A stretch of 64,000 bases of DNA from Psychroserpens ponticola (GCF_023556315.2 NZ_CP116221.1:1251001-1315000); one strand, 5' to 3'; counted from the stretch's first letter, positions 15,623-24,355 are shown. The notes: generated from the sequence alone by a model not told the origin. Translations and numbers: made by a program.

Positions 15623-17047
15623 ATGAAAATCATAGGAAGAAAAGAAGAGCAACAGGTTATGAAATCTTATCAAAACGATAAGAATGCACATCTATTAGCA
15701 GTCATAGGACGACGACGTGTTGGGAAAACATTTTTAATACGTCAGGTTTATAAAAATAATAAAGTATTTGAAATGACAGGTTTAAAAAATGCCAGTACTA
15801 AAAAGCAGTTATTAAACTTTACGTTTCAGATGAGTAAATATTTTAATCAAGGTGATATTTATAGTAAACCTGAAAGCTGGTTAGAGGCTTTCAATATGTT
15901 AACCAAAGAGTTAGAAAATCATAAAGGAAGAGTGAAACCTGTAGTGTTTTTTGATGAGTTGCCATGGATTGTTAGTAGAAAATCTGATTTTATGGAAGCT
16001 TTAGGGCATTGGTGGAATAATTGGGCTTCTCAACAAAAAATTATTGTAGTTGTATGTGGTTCTGCTGCGTCATGGATGCTAAAACATCTAGTAAATGCAA
16101 AAGGAGGATTGCATAATAGAATTACTAAACTAATCACATTAATGCCTTTTACGCTAAACGAAACTAAGGCATTCTTAGAAGAAAAATCAGTCCGGTTTAC
16201 TGATTATCAAACGATACAAATGTACCTTTCAATTGGTGGAATACCTCATTATTTAAATCATATCTCTAAAGGAAAAAGTGTACCGCAAAATATTCAGGAT
16301 TTATGTTTTGCTAAAGATGGAATTCTTAAATCAGAATTTGATAATTTATATCCAGCACTTTTTGATAATGCAAAACGACATATAGAAATTATTAAAGCTT
16401 TAGCGAGTAAAGCTAGTGGACTTAACCGACAAGAGATTTTAAAACGGACAAAAATGTCTGAAGGTGGCTGGTTTTCTAATATTTTAAATGAATTAGAAAC
16501 CTCTGGTTTTATTTCGACTTTTGAACCTTTAGAAAATAAAAAGAAAGATATGATTTACCGTTTAACCGACGAATATTCTTTATTCTATCTTACATTTATG
16601 GAAGGGCAAAGTAAATCTACAAACTGGTCTCGAATTAGTGAAAGTCAAGCCTATAAAATTTGGTGTGGTTACGCTTTCGAAAATCTATGTATCAAACATG
16701 TCGATAAAATTAAAAGTGCATTGCAAATTTCAGGAGTGCAATCATCAGTAAATAGCTACTTGCACAGAAGCGACTCTAATTTTGCTCAAGGATTTCAAAT
16801 AGATATGTTAATTGATCGAAAAGATGACATCATCAATATTTGCGAAATGAAGTTTTATTCAAGCGAGTTTATTATTAATAAAGGATATGCACAAAATATA
16901 AGAACAAAAAAGGAAGGTTTAAAAGCCGTAACTAAAACTAAAAAAATGGTGCATCTCACTTTTATTACATCTTATGGAGTTGTTGAGAATGTACATAAAT
17001 TGGAATTGATAGATAATGATTATACCATTTCAATTTTATTTGAGTAG
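15623..17047 (+). CDS. ATPase_2/DUF234-family ATPase with C-terminal PD-(D/E)xK nuclease-like domain
   Basis: 474 residues. An AAA-type P-loop ATPase occupies about 1-240: Walker A GRRRVGKTF (29-37), Walker B VVFFDELPW (107-115), GSAAS (146-150), and the family block GGLHNRITKL (161-170). A winged-helix segment follows (about 255-300). The C-terminal DUF234-type region has E353, D394 and ExK at 408-410 (CEMKFY), the pattern of a PD-(D/E)xK nuclease. Families of this architecture are widespread in archaea and Bacteroidota with no established role; DNA-directed defence or mobile-element function is inference. It is a single gene bracketed by a palindrome array upstream and a repeat-like element downstream. 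Confidence 0.85.
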   Translation: MKIIGRKEEQQVMKSYQNDKNAHLLAVIGRRRVGKTFLIRQVYKNNKVFEMTGLKNASTKKQLLNFTFQMSKYFNQGDIYSKPESWLEAFNMLTKELENHKGRVKPVVFFDELPWIVSRKSDFMEALGHWWNNWASQQKIIVVVCGSAASWMLKHLVNAKGGLHNRITKLITLMPFTLNETKAFLEEKSVRFTDYQTIQMYLSIGGIPHYLNHISKGKSVPQNIQDLCFAKDGILKSEFDNLYPALFDNAKRHIEIIKALASKASGLNRQEILKRTKMSEGGWFSNILNELETSGFISTFEPLENKKKDMIYRLTDEYSLFYLTFMEGQSKSTNWSRISESQAYKIWCGYAFENLCIKHVDKIKSALQISGVQSSVNSYLHRSDSNFAQGFQIDMLIDRKDDIINICEMKFYSSEFIINKGYAQNIRTKKEGLKAVTKTKKMVHLTFITSYGVVENVHKLELIDNDYTISILFE

Positions 17048-17140
17048 TAAGTATTTGGGCGTTTTAACACGCTCTCACTACTCAATCTTTTTGCAAAAAA
17101 AACAAAAAGGATTTCAAACAGGTCGTTCCATCGTTAACGC
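17041..17140. repeat. Repeat-like convergent-terminator element after the DUF234 ATPase
   Basis: Three nested structures: an 8-bp inverted repeat TGAGTAGT (17041-17048)/ACTACTCA (17077-17084) starting within the ATPase stop; a hairpin CTTTTTG (17087-17093)/CAAAAAG (17103-17109) flanked by T and A runs, a plausible bidirectional terminator; and near-inverted ends GCGTTTTAAC (17059-17068)/GTTAACGC (17133-17140). The layout GGGCGTT...AACGC around a T-run/A-run hairpin resembles, from memory, an intergenic repeat class in flavobacterial genomes; copy number could not be checked. Its right end overlaps the last codons of rdgB. Confidence 0.5.
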
Positions 17141-17712
17141 AATTGCGATAGAAATTGAACTAATTGTTTAACAGCTTTCCCACGATGACCAATACTGTTT
17201 TTTTCTTCAAGAGATATTTCAGCAAAGGTTTTATCATAACCTTCAGCTTTAAAAATAGGATCATAACCAAACCCTTTTACTCCATGTTTGGTTTCTGTGA
17301 TTTTACCTTTACAAATACCTGTAAACGTTTCTAATTCGCCTTCAAGATGAAGCGCAATTACAGTTTTAAACTGAGCATTTCGATTGGTTTTTTCTTCAAG
17401 ATTTTTTAATAACAAATTCATATTGTCATCAGCATCACGTTGCTCACCAGCATAACGTGCACTATAAACTCCTGGTTCCATATTTAAGGATTCAACCTCT
17501 AAACCTGTATCATCTGCAAAGCAATCGTAACCATAATGTTCTTTAATGTATTCTGCTTTTTGAATGGCATTGCCTTCAATTGTCAATTGTGTCTCAGGTA
17601 CATCTTCAAAACAACCAATATCTTTTAAACTTAGTAATTTAATATGTTCAGGGATTAAAGATTGTACTTCTTTGAGTTTATTAAGATTGTTTGTGGCGAA
17701 AACGAGTTGCAT
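17134..17712 (-). CDS. rdgB: Non-canonical purine NTP pyrophosphatase (RdgB/HAM1)
   Basis: 192 residues, the normal size. N-terminal FATNNLNKLKEVQ is the nucleotide-binding motif, FADDTGLEVESLN holds the catalytic Asp pair near residues 67-68, and GVKGFGYDPIF plus HRGKAVKQL are the C-terminal signatures. The enzyme hydrolyses ITP, dITP and XTP to the monophosphate, keeping deaminated purines out of nucleic acids. The final codons lie in the repeat-like element that separates it from the convergent DUF234 ATPase. Confidence 0.97.
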   Translation of the reverse strand: MQLVFATNNLNKLKEVQSLIPEHIKLLSLKDIGCFEDVPETQLTIEGNAIQKAEYIKEHYGYDCFADDTGLEVESLNMEPGVYSARYAGEQRDADDNMNLLLKNLEEKTNRNAQFKTVIALHLEGELETFTGICKGKITETKHGVKGFGYDPIFKAEGYDKTFAEISLEEKNSIGHRGKAVKQLVQFLSQLR

Positions 17713-17734
17713 CAGCTTTTATTCTTTTGAAACC

Positions 17735-17742
17735 CAAAAGTA
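17735..17742 (-). promoter_or_regulatory. Predicted -7 promoter box of rdgB
   Basis: Minus strand TACTTTTG, an exact TAnnTTTG match, with a start expected near 17728, 16 nt before the rdgB ATG. Confidence 0.55.
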
Positions 17743-17937
17743 CAACGCTTTTGATTGATATAAAACATCAAAATTGAGGGTTCCCAATAGTGTTAGATAA
17801 ATAGATTGCTGTCTTCGGACATAAAAACCTTGGTTTGGTCATTAAAACAGAATAAAAGTCATATAAAATGCTTAATTTCTATGTGGAATTTAAACGGTAA
17901 CATAGATACTGTAATTTTAATAATTCAATTAAGAAAA

Positions 17938-19578
17938 ATGAATGCATTCAACTCACCTTTAGATGCTTTTCTGTATTGGGAAGCTGAGTCTCCAAATCAA
18001 GTCTTTTTAAATCAACCAATTAATAATCAGAAAACGTCATTTACGTTTAAGGAAGCTGGCGAAGAAGCACGGAAAATGGCAGCGTATTTAAAGTCATTGA
18101 ACTTGCCAGAACGAAGTCATATCGCGTTACTTTCTAAAAATTGTGCGCATTGGATCATGTCAGACTTGGCAATTATGATGGCTGGTTATGTGTCAATTCC
18201 TATTTATCCAACGCTAAACAGTTCGTCTATGAATCAAATTTTGACGCATAGTGAATCTAAAGCAATAATAATTGGTAAGCTAGATGATTTTGCATCTCAA
18301 AAGGAAGGTATTCCCGATATTCCAAAAATTAGTGTTGGCTTATTTGGTGAAAGTGAAGGTGTTTTATGGGAAGATATTATTAATAATACAGAACAATTAA
18401 TAGATGTTCATAAACCAGAACCAGAAGCCTTGCACACTATTATTTATACTTCTGGAACTACTGGAAATCCAAAAGGTGTAATGCATACAGGAAGTAATTT
18501 TATGGAATCGTCTTCGACACTTGTTCGTGAGTTTTCTTTAGATACTAAAGTGAAATTATTTTCATATCTGCCTTTAGCTCATGTCGCAGAACGTTTGTTA
18601 ATTAATGGAGGAATTGTTTTAGGTGGTACAATCACATTTGTAGATTCTCTAGAAACATTTGCTAAAGATTTAGAAGCCGTTCAACCGAATCTGTTTTTTG
18701 CTGTGCCTAGAATTTGGACAAAATTTAGAGAGAAAATCTTAGAATCTATTCCACAGAAAAAACTTAATGTCTTATTAAAAATGCCAATTATTAACAACAT
18801 TATAAAAAAGAAACTAAAACAAAAACTGGGTTTAAGTGAAACGATTTTTATAGCTTCAGCTGCTGCACCAATTGCTTCAGAAATTGTCGAATGGTATTTA
18901 AAACTAGGCATAACTATTTATCAAGGTTATGGCATGACTGAAGATTGCTGTGTGTCGCATTTCAATAAACCTGGAGCCAATAAAATTGGAACTGTAGGCA
19001 AAACATTTGATAATGTAAAAGTCAAATTGTCTCCAGAAGGTGAGATTTGCATTAAGAATAAGTGCTTGATGAAAGGTTATTTTAAAGCTCCAGAATTAAC
19101 AGCGGAAGTCATAGATAATGAGGGCTATTTAAAAACTGGTGATATGGGAGAATTTGATCACGACGGATTTTTAAGTATTGTTGGTCGTGTAAAAGACCAA
19201 TTTAAAACCGATAAAGGGAAATACATTTCACCTTCTCATATAGAATTATTAATGACAGAAAACACAGATATTGAACAAATCTGTATTGTAGGTACTGGAA
19301 TTCCGCAACCTATAGCGTTGGTTACTTTGTCTGAACTTGGAAAAGCAAAGTCTAAACAAAATGTATCGAAATCTTTATTAACAAGCGTAACTAAAATTAA
19401 TCCATCGCTTGAAAAACACGAACGACTCGAAAAGGTAGTTGTTATGAAAGAAGATTGGAATGTCTCAAACGGACTGACAACGCCTAGCATGAAAGTGAAA
19501 CGAAATAGCATTGAGAAAATTCACCAGGAGTTTTATCCGAATTGGTTCAACACTTCAGAAAATGTGATCTTTGAATAA
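17938..19578 (+). CDS. AMP-dependent long-chain acyl-CoA synthetase
   Basis: 546 residues from the ATG at 17938 (MNAFNSPLDAFLYWEAESP). The open frame continues 44 codons upstream, but those residues do not look like the family and include the region where a leader is expected. Adenylate-forming motifs: IIYTSGTTGNPKGVMHT, YQGYGMTEDCC, and LKTGDMGEFDHDGFL. The protein activates a fatty acid as acyl-adenylate and then acyl-CoA; the substrate chain length is inferred only from similarity to FadD15-type enzymes. Cytosolic or membrane-associated. Divergent from rdgB. Confidence 0.92.
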   Translation: MNAFNSPLDAFLYWEAESPNQVFLNQPINNQKTSFTFKEAGEEARKMAAYLKSLNLPERSHIALLSKNCAHWIMSDLAIMMAGYVSIPIYPTLNSSSMNQILTHSESKAIIIGKLDDFASQKEGIPDIPKISVGLFGESEGVLWEDIINNTEQLIDVHKPEPEALHTIIYTSGTTGNPKGVMHTGSNFMESSSTLVREFSLDTKVKLFSYLPLAHVAERLLINGGIVLGGTITFVDSLETFAKDLEAVQPNLFFAVPRIWTKFREKILESIPQKKLNVLLKMPIINNIIKKKLKQKLGLSETIFIASAAAPIASEIVEWYLKLGITIYQGYGMTEDCCVSHFNKPGANKIGTVGKTFDNVKVKLSPEGEICIKNKCLMKGYFKAPELTAEVIDNEGYLKTGDMGEFDHDGFLSIVGRVKDQFKTDKGKYISPSHIELLMTENTDIEQICIVGTGIPQPIALVTLSELGKAKSKQNVSKSLLTSVTKINPSLEKHERLEKVVVMKEDWNVSNGLTTPSMKVKRNSIEKIHQEFYPNWFNTSENVIFE

Positions 19579-19670
19579 TTTTATCAATTCTTTATGACTT
19601 TTATTACTTAAAACTTGATTTATTTTTTTTAAATTTAAGTATTGAAATTAACCTAAAAATAAGATTGAAT

Positions 19671-19970
19671 ATGACTATAAATTTTAGATATGTCAATGTT
19701 GATATTAGTGAAACATTGAATGCATTTACAGAAGAAAAACTCAGTAAATTATCTAACAGATATGAGTTTTTAATAGGAGCAACAGTCCGTTTTAAACATG
19801 ATGAAAACAGTCACTCCAAAGGTAAAATTTGTGATATAGAATTAAGTTTGCCTGGACCACGACTATTTGCTACTTCTGATGAAGCAAAATATGAAGTCGC
19901 AGTTAGAGAGACCATTAGTGATTTAGAAAAACAACTTAAAAAGCGTAAAGAAGTTTATAAAACGCATTAA
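19671..19970 (+). CDS. hpf: Ribosome hibernation/translation inhibition factor HPF (short form)
   Basis: 99 residues from the ATG at 19671; an in-frame TTG two codons earlier is less likely. The fold signature is intact: INFRYVNVDISETLNAFTEEKLSKL, then ATVRFKH, CDIELSLPG, YEVAVRETISDLEKQLKKRKE. Short HPF/RaiA proteins bind the decoding centre of 70S ribosomes in stationary phase. It has no C-terminal dimerisation domain, so it is the short type. Followed by a strong terminator. Confidence 0.93.
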   Translation: MTINFRYVNVDISETLNAFTEEKLSKLSNRYEFLIGATVRFKHDENSHSKGKICDIELSLPGPRLFATSDEAKYEVAVRETISDLEKQLKKRKEVYKTH

Positions 19971-19989
19971 CTCTATAAATTTTTATGCT

Positions 19990-20034
19990 AAAAAGCCTCA
20001 TGAAATTCTAAATGATTTTATGAGGCTTTTTTTA
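19990..20034 (+). terminator. Intrinsic terminator after hpf
   Basis: Near-perfect 12-bp stem AAAAAGCCTCAT (19990-20001) with ATGAGGCTTTTT (20020-20031), followed by T residues; symmetrical A and T runs make it usable on both strands. Confidence 0.88.
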
Positions 20035-20117
20035 TATATTTAGCAGATGAAGACGTTTTAGGTCGACCAATGAATAACAAAGCCTATATTAAAAGTTTTA
20101 GTTTAGAGTAAACGACT

Positions 20118-20762
20118 ATGAAGTACACGACTTATATATTAATTTTTTGTTCTATATGTTTCTTGTCAAACTTCAAGAGTTCTAAAGTGTATGAGTTTGA
20201 TTATATCATTGAATACAAATCTTTGTTAAGTGGTAAGGAAGATCAATCGGTGTTTTATTTAACGAATTCAAAAGATAATGAGTACTGGGCCATAATTCGC
20301 AGTATTGATAAAAAAACTTATACTATAAATTTTTATAAACATAACTCCATAAGATTATTTACCAAACTGAATAAAAAGGACTTTTATAAAGCTGAAACTA
20401 TTTTACTAGAACGTCCTAAACATAACTACAAACGGAATTACAAAGCCAATAAAAAGGACTATTTTAAAGTTTTATCTGATACAATACTGGATCAGACACC
20501 AATTAGTAGATATGTTTTTAAATCAATTGATGTTCATGAACAAAAATTAGACGTTGAATATTTTGTTCAACCTAATACAAGTTTCCATTTACCAATACTC
20601 GTTATAGGTGAAGCTTATAAGAAGTGGGAGAAAGAAAAAAATATTCCTAATGGAATCTTTAAAGAAATGTACTTTTTAAATTCCGATAAAACAATTGTAG
20701 AAGCACATTATAAGCTTGTAGGATATCAAGCTTATAAAAAGCAGATAAAAGTTAAGTTTTAG
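20118..20762 (+). CDS. Exported protein of unknown function
   Basis: 214 residues. The N-terminus (MKYTTYILIFCSICFLSNF) is a hydrophobic export signal without a clear lipobox. The body is rich in Lys and Tyr with many beta-strand-like stretches (YIIEYKSLL, YWAIIRSIDKKTYTINFY, ISRYVFKSIDVHEQKLDVEYFVQ). The pattern YxFDYIIEYK at the mature start resembles GLPGLI-type periplasmic proteins of Bacteroidota, but I cannot confirm it. It is convergent with rlmH, separated by 2 nt. Confidence 0.7.
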   Translation: MKYTTYILIFCSICFLSNFKSSKVYEFDYIIEYKSLLSGKEDQSVFYLTNSKDNEYWAIIRSIDKKTYTINFYKHNSIRLFTKLNKKDFYKAETILLERPKHNYKRNYKANKKDYFKVLSDTILDQTPISRYVFKSIDVHEQKLDVEYFVQPNTSFHLPILVIGEAYKKWEKEKNIPNGIFKEMYFLNSDKTIVEAHYKLVGYQAYKKQIKVKF

Positions 20763-20764
20763 TG

Positions 20765-21238
20765 TTATTTATGATGATAAGGTTCATTGCGTAAAATCGT
20801 AAAACCACGATACAATTGCTCAATTACAAACAAGCGAATCATTTGATGTGAAAACGTCATTTTGGAAAAGGATAGTTTTCCATTTGATTTTTGATAGACA
20901 TCAGGTGAGAATCCATAAGGTCCACCAATCACAAAAACCAATCGTTTAATTCCAGAATTCATGTGCTTTTGTAAATAGTTTGAAAAGGCAACAGAATCTA
21001 GTTGTTTTCCATTTTCATCTAATAAAATCAAAACATCAGTTGGATTCAATTTATTTAAAATGAGTTCGCCTTCCTTTTGTTTTTGTTGGCTTTCACTAAG
21101 ATTTTTGGCTTTTTTAAGATCTGGAATAATCTCAAATTCAAATTTCACATAAAAACCCAAACGTTTTTGATAGTCTTCAATCAGCGCTTGTAGTTGTTTG
21201 TTATCTGTTTTGCCAATGGCAAGAAGTTTAATTGTCAT
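20765..21238 (-). CDS. rlmH: 23S rRNA (pseudouridine1915-N3)-methyltransferase RlmH
   Basis: 157 residues, the family length. SPOUT motifs LLDENGKQLDS, FVIGGPYGFSP and the diagnostic C-terminus MTFSHQMIRLFVIEQLYRGF then PYHK. RlmH methylates pseudouridine 1915 in helix 69 of 23S rRNA on assembled 70S ribosomes, using AdoMet, as a homodimer. Confidence 0.97.
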   Translation of the reverse strand: MTIKLLAIGKTDNKQLQALIEDYQKRLGFYVKFEFEIIPDLKKAKNLSESQQKQKEGELILNKLNPTDVLILLDENGKQLDSVAFSNYLQKHMNSGIKRLVFVIGGPYGFSPDVYQKSNGKLSFSKMTFSHQMIRLFVIEQLYRGFTILRNEPYHHK

Positions 21239-21243
21239 GATGT

Positions 21244-21269
21244 TGTCTGGTCGAGCGCAGTCGATACCT
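21244..21269. repeat. Copy of a dispersed intergenic repeat with TCGAGC-N5-TCGA-type core
   Basis: The plus-strand segment has core TCGAGCGCAGTCGA in the rlmH-nadC spacer. It matches 19 of 26 positions with a minus-strand segment at 37041-37066. Such short Ser/Arg-neutral hairpin-forming repeats are, from memory, scattered between genes in Flavobacteriaceae. A related half-site (GCTCGAGGAGACAG) and the palindrome GACAGAGTCTGTC (21346-21358) lie about 90 bp further on in the same 239-bp spacer. Confidence 0.4.
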
Positions 21270-21477
21270 TGTTAATTATCCTCTCATGAGCTGCGCACAG
21301 TACTTTCAATTTAAAAATATTTTAATTTCAAGTAATGCTCGAGGAGACAGAGTCTGTCAATTTAATATTCAAATTTAACGATTTTATAAAATTACAATAC
21401 CTTATCTTTTGTAATTTGGAATTTGTTTTTTTACTTTTTTAAGTTGCAATTACTATTTTTACATTAAATAGAAGGAT

Positions 21478-22338
21478 ATGATTTCAAAAGAACAATTCGA
21501 TAAAGAAATAGACATCATTATTACTAATGCTATCAGAGAAGATGTAGGTGATGGTGATCACAGTTCTTTAGCTTGTATTCCATATTCTGCAATGGGTAAA
21601 GCCAAACTTCTTGTAAAAGATGAAGGCATTATTGCAGGTGTCGAATTTGCTAAAGAAGTGTTTTCATATGTCGATAAAGATATGGTTGTTGAAACGTTGA
21701 TAGAAGATGGAAGTCCAGTTACATATGGAGACATTGTATTTTATGTGGAAGGTGCTTCGCAATCCATTTTAAAAGCCGAACGTTTAGTACTAAACGCCAT
21801 GCAACGTATGAGTGCTATAGCTACAAAAACAAAACAGTTTGTTGATTTATTAGAGGGTACAGGAACTAAAATTTTAGACACTAGAAAAACGACTCCAGGT
21901 ATAAGAGCTCTTGAAAAATGGGCTGTTAAAATTGGAGGAGGAGAGAACCACAGGTTTGCTTTATATGATATGATTATGCTTAAGGATAATCATATTGATT
22001 TTTCTGGAGGAATTACAAATGCAATAAATAAAACAAAGCACTATTTAAATGATACCAATCGTGATTTAAAGATTATTGTTGAAGCAAGAAATCTTGAAGA
22101 AATCAAAGAAATCCTAAGCGTAGGAGGTGTGTATCGTATTTTGATTGATAACTTTAATTATGAAGACACACGAACTGCTGTACAATTAATTGGAGATCAA
22201 TGTCTAACGGAGTCTTCTGGAGGAATCAATGAAAAAACCCTTAGAAAATATGCTGAATGTGGTGTCGATTATATTTCATCTGGAGCACTAACGCACTCGG
22301 TTTATAATAAAGATTTGAGTTTAAAAGCAGTTGAGTGA
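21478..22338 (+). CDS. nadC: Nicotinate-nucleotide pyrophosphorylase (carboxylating)
   Basis: 286 residues, standard for NadC, which converts quinolinate and PRPP to nicotinate mononucleotide, CO2 and PPi in de novo NAD synthesis. Signatures: EDVGDGDHSS near 20-29, RKTTPGIRALEKWAV (about 139-153) with the PRPP and quinolinate contacts, GGGENHRFALYDMIMLKDNH, and IVEARNLEEI. The neighbours are a small membrane protein gene and a VOC protein, not other NAD genes. Confidence 0.97.
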   Translation: MISKEQFDKEIDIIITNAIREDVGDGDHSSLACIPYSAMGKAKLLVKDEGIIAGVEFAKEVFSYVDKDMVVETLIEDGSPVTYGDIVFYVEGASQSILKAERLVLNAMQRMSAIATKTKQFVDLLEGTGTKILDTRKTTPGIRALEKWAVKIGGGENHRFALYDMIMLKDNHIDFSGGITNAINKTKHYLNDTNRDLKIIVEARNLEEIKEILSVGGVYRILIDNFNYEDTRTAVQLIGDQCLTESSGGINEKTLRKYAECGVDYISSGALTHSVYNKDLSLKAVE

Positions 22339-22386
22339 TTTTAATGACAAACACCTTTTAGGGTTGAGTTTTTTTAAGAAATTTTT

Positions 22387-22527
22387 ATGGTAATGCCTGG
22401 AGCGTTTATAAGATGGATATTTCTGCATAAAACAATATCATTCATAGAATTATTCAATGAAGATAGTGCCTATAATTATATATTAAGTTTATGTTTTATT
22501 GGACTGTTAGTAATCATTGCAAATTAG
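22387..22527 (+). CDS. Small membrane protein, 46 residues
   Basis: A frame too short for routine ORF calling, starting at ATG 22387 (or 22393, two codons later). It reads MPGAFIRWIFLHKTISFIEL, then a polar stretch NEDSAYN and a C-terminal transmembrane helix ILSLCFIGLLVIIAN. The PGAFIRW start with an Asn/Glu/Asp-rich centre followed by one helix recalls small conserved flavobacterial proteins. It sits 48 nt after nadC and 7 nt before the VOC gene, so it is probably co-transcribed. Function unknown. Confidence 0.55.
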   Translation: MVMPGAFIRWIFLHKTISFIELFNEDSAYNYILSLCFIGLLVIIAN

Positions 22528-22534
22528 ATTATAA

Positions 22535-22924
22535 ATGAAAACATCTTTATTTACTTTCGATCACATTGCACTTTCCGTAAAAAATGTAGACGAATCTGTT
22601 GAGTTTTATCAGAGCGTTTTTCAATTTAATGAAATTAAGAATACAGCTTCAAATTCTAAAACTAGATGGTTAGCCTTAGGCGAAAACAAACAACTTCATT
22701 TGATTCCTAAACCAAATTCTGACATAAAAACAAACAAGGCTGTTCATTTTGCTTTGTCTACAACCGACTTTAATTCATTTGTAAAGCATTTGGTGACATT
22801 AAAAATCGATTATTCAGATTGGCGAGACACACCAAACAAAGATTATATTCGAAAAGATGGCATTCAACAGGTTTATTTTCAAGATCCAAATGGATATTGG
22901 ATTGAAGTCAATAACGTAGTGTGA
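22535..22924 (+). CDS. VOC (glyoxalase/bleomycin resistance) superfamily protein
   Basis: 129 residues forming one full VOC domain of two beta-alpha-beta3 halves: FDHIALSVKNVDESVEFYQSVF at 7-28, LHLIPKP, HFALSTTDFNSFV and YFQDPNGYWIEVNN at the end. His in DHIAL, His in LHLIP or HFALS, and Glu in WIEV could ligate a metal. Members include lyases, dioxygenases and isomerases; the substrate is not predictable here. It follows the small membrane protein gene by 7 nt. Confidence 0.9.
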   Translation: MKTSLFTFDHIALSVKNVDESVEFYQSVFQFNEIKNTASNSKTRWLALGENKQLHLIPKPNSDIKTNKAVHFALSTTDFNSFVKHLVTLKIDYSDWRDTPNKDYIRKDGIQQVYFQDPNGYWIEVNNVV

Positions 22925-22939
22925 AAAACTGAGTAAAAG

Positions 22940-24355
22940 TTAACTAATAGCTAATCCCAAACGTTTGCCTTCTTTCAGCATCAATTGGTATGCAGCTTCA
23001 TATTCGTTAGGAATATCTCCTTCTAAAATGGCTTCTTTTATCGTTTCTTTAATTTGTCCGATTTCACGAGAAGGCTTAATGTTAAAGGCTTTCATAATAT
23101 CCTCACCTGAGATTGGTGGTTGAAAATTTCGTACTTGATCTCGTGCTTCAACTTCAACAATTTTATCACGAACTACTTTAAAATTATGGTGATATTTACT
23201 AAATTTCTTTGGATTCTTAGTAGTGATATCAGCTTCGCAAAGCGTCATTAAATCTTCGACATAATCACCAGCATCAAAAACCAAACGTCTCACTGCAGAA
23301 TCTGTTACAATATCTTGAGCCAAAACAATTGGTCTTGAACTCATAAATACCATTTTTTGAACAAACTTCATTTTTTCATTCAAAGGCATTTTTAATCTTT
23401 TGAATAAATGATATACCATTTTAGCACCTTCAAATTCATGTGCATGGAAGGTCCAGCCTACTTTTTTGCTAAACTTTTTAGTTGGTGCTTTTCCAATATC
23501 ATGGAGTAGTGCTGCCCAACGTAACCAAACATTATCTGTGTGTTTTGCAATATTATCGACGACTTCTAGGGTGTGATAAAAGTTGTCTTTGTGCTTCTGA
23601 CCTTCAATTTCGTCAATACCTTTTAAAGCAGTGATTTCAGGTAGTATATAATCTAAAAGTCCCGTTTTTTCAAGTAATAAAAAGCCAACAGAAGGCAGGT
23701 CACTTTCAAGAATTTTATTCAGTTCTACAACAATTCGTTCTTTAGTAATGATTTTAATACGATGCTTATTTCGTGAAATGGCTTCTAGAGATTTGGCTTC
23801 GATAATAAATCCGAGTTGCGTTGCGAATCGGATGGCTCTCATCATTCGTAATGGATCGTCACTATAGGTAATATCTGGATCTAAAGGTGTACGAATGATT
23901 TTATTTTGTAAATCATCAATGCCATTAAATGGATCTAATAATGTACCAAAATTAGCATTGCTTAAATCTAAAGCCAAAGCGTTTATCGTGAAATCTCTTC
24001 GATTTTGATCATCTTCAAGAGTTCCGTTTTCTACAACAGGATTTCTACTATTTTCATGATAACTCTCTTTTCGAGCACCTACAAATTCAATATCCATATC
24101 TTCAAACGGAAGCATTGCTGTTCCGTAGGTTTTAAAAACCTGAACTTTTGGTTTGTTTGCTAAGTTTTTTGAGACTTGTTTCGCTAGTGAAATCCCACTT
24201 CCAATAGCAACAATATCAATATCTTTATGTGAGCCTCGTTTTAAAATATGATCACGAACAAAACCACCAATAACATAGGAATCTAGATTCAGCTCTTTTG
24301 CAGAATTAGATATGATTTTAAAAATGGGATTATGTAAGGCGTCTTTGTAGTTCAT
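22940..24355 (-). CDS. cca: CCA-adding tRNA nucleotidyltransferase with HD domain
   Basis: 471 residues from the ATG at 24355 (MNYKDALHNPIF); the 11 codons upstream are not family-like and a -7 box (TAAATTTG, 24400 to 24393) gives a leader of about 30 nt. Class II polymerase-beta head: VIGGFVRDHIL, KDIDIVAIG, then RRDFTINALALDL and RMMRAIRFATQLGF. The C-terminal half carries an HD domain (YHTLEVVDNIA, LLHDIGKAPTK). It adds or repairs the 3' CCA of tRNA. The split of CCA- and A-adding activities seen in some bacteria cannot be judged here. Confidence 0.95.
   Translation of the reverse strand: MNYKDALHNPIFKIISNSAKELNLDSYVIGGFVRDHILKRGSHKDIDIVAIGSGISLAKQVSKNLANKPKVQVFKTYGTAMLPFEDMDIEFVGARKESYHENSRNPVVENGTLEDDQNRRDFTINALALDLSNANFGTLLDPFNGIDDLQNKIIRTPLDPDITYSDDPLRMMRAIRFATQLGFIIEAKSLEAISRNKHRIKIITKERIVVELNKILESDLPSVGFLLLEKTGLLDYILPEITALKGIDEIEGQKHKDNFYHTLEVVDNIAKHTDNVWLRWAALLHDIGKAPTKKFSKKVGWTFHAHEFEGAKMVYHLFKRLKMPLNEKMKFVQKMVFMSSRPIVLAQDIVTDSAVRRLVFDAGDYVEDLMTLCEADITTKNPKKFSKYHHNFKVVRDKIVEVEARDQVRNFQPPISGEDIMKAFNIKPSREIGQIKETIKEAILEGDIPNEYEAAYQLMLKEGKRLGLAIS

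Noticed and set aside
17806-17937. 44-codon N-terminal extension of the acyl-CoA synthetase
   Set aside because: Not family-like; translation from the ATG at 17938 gives the normal N-terminus.
20043-20111. 22-codon frame after the hpf terminator that looks protein-like (LGRPMNNKAYIKSFSLE)
   Set aside because: Short, no upstream extension, no recognisable homology that I can defend. It may be a relic of a longer gene or the leader of the 20118 gene, but evidence is insufficient.
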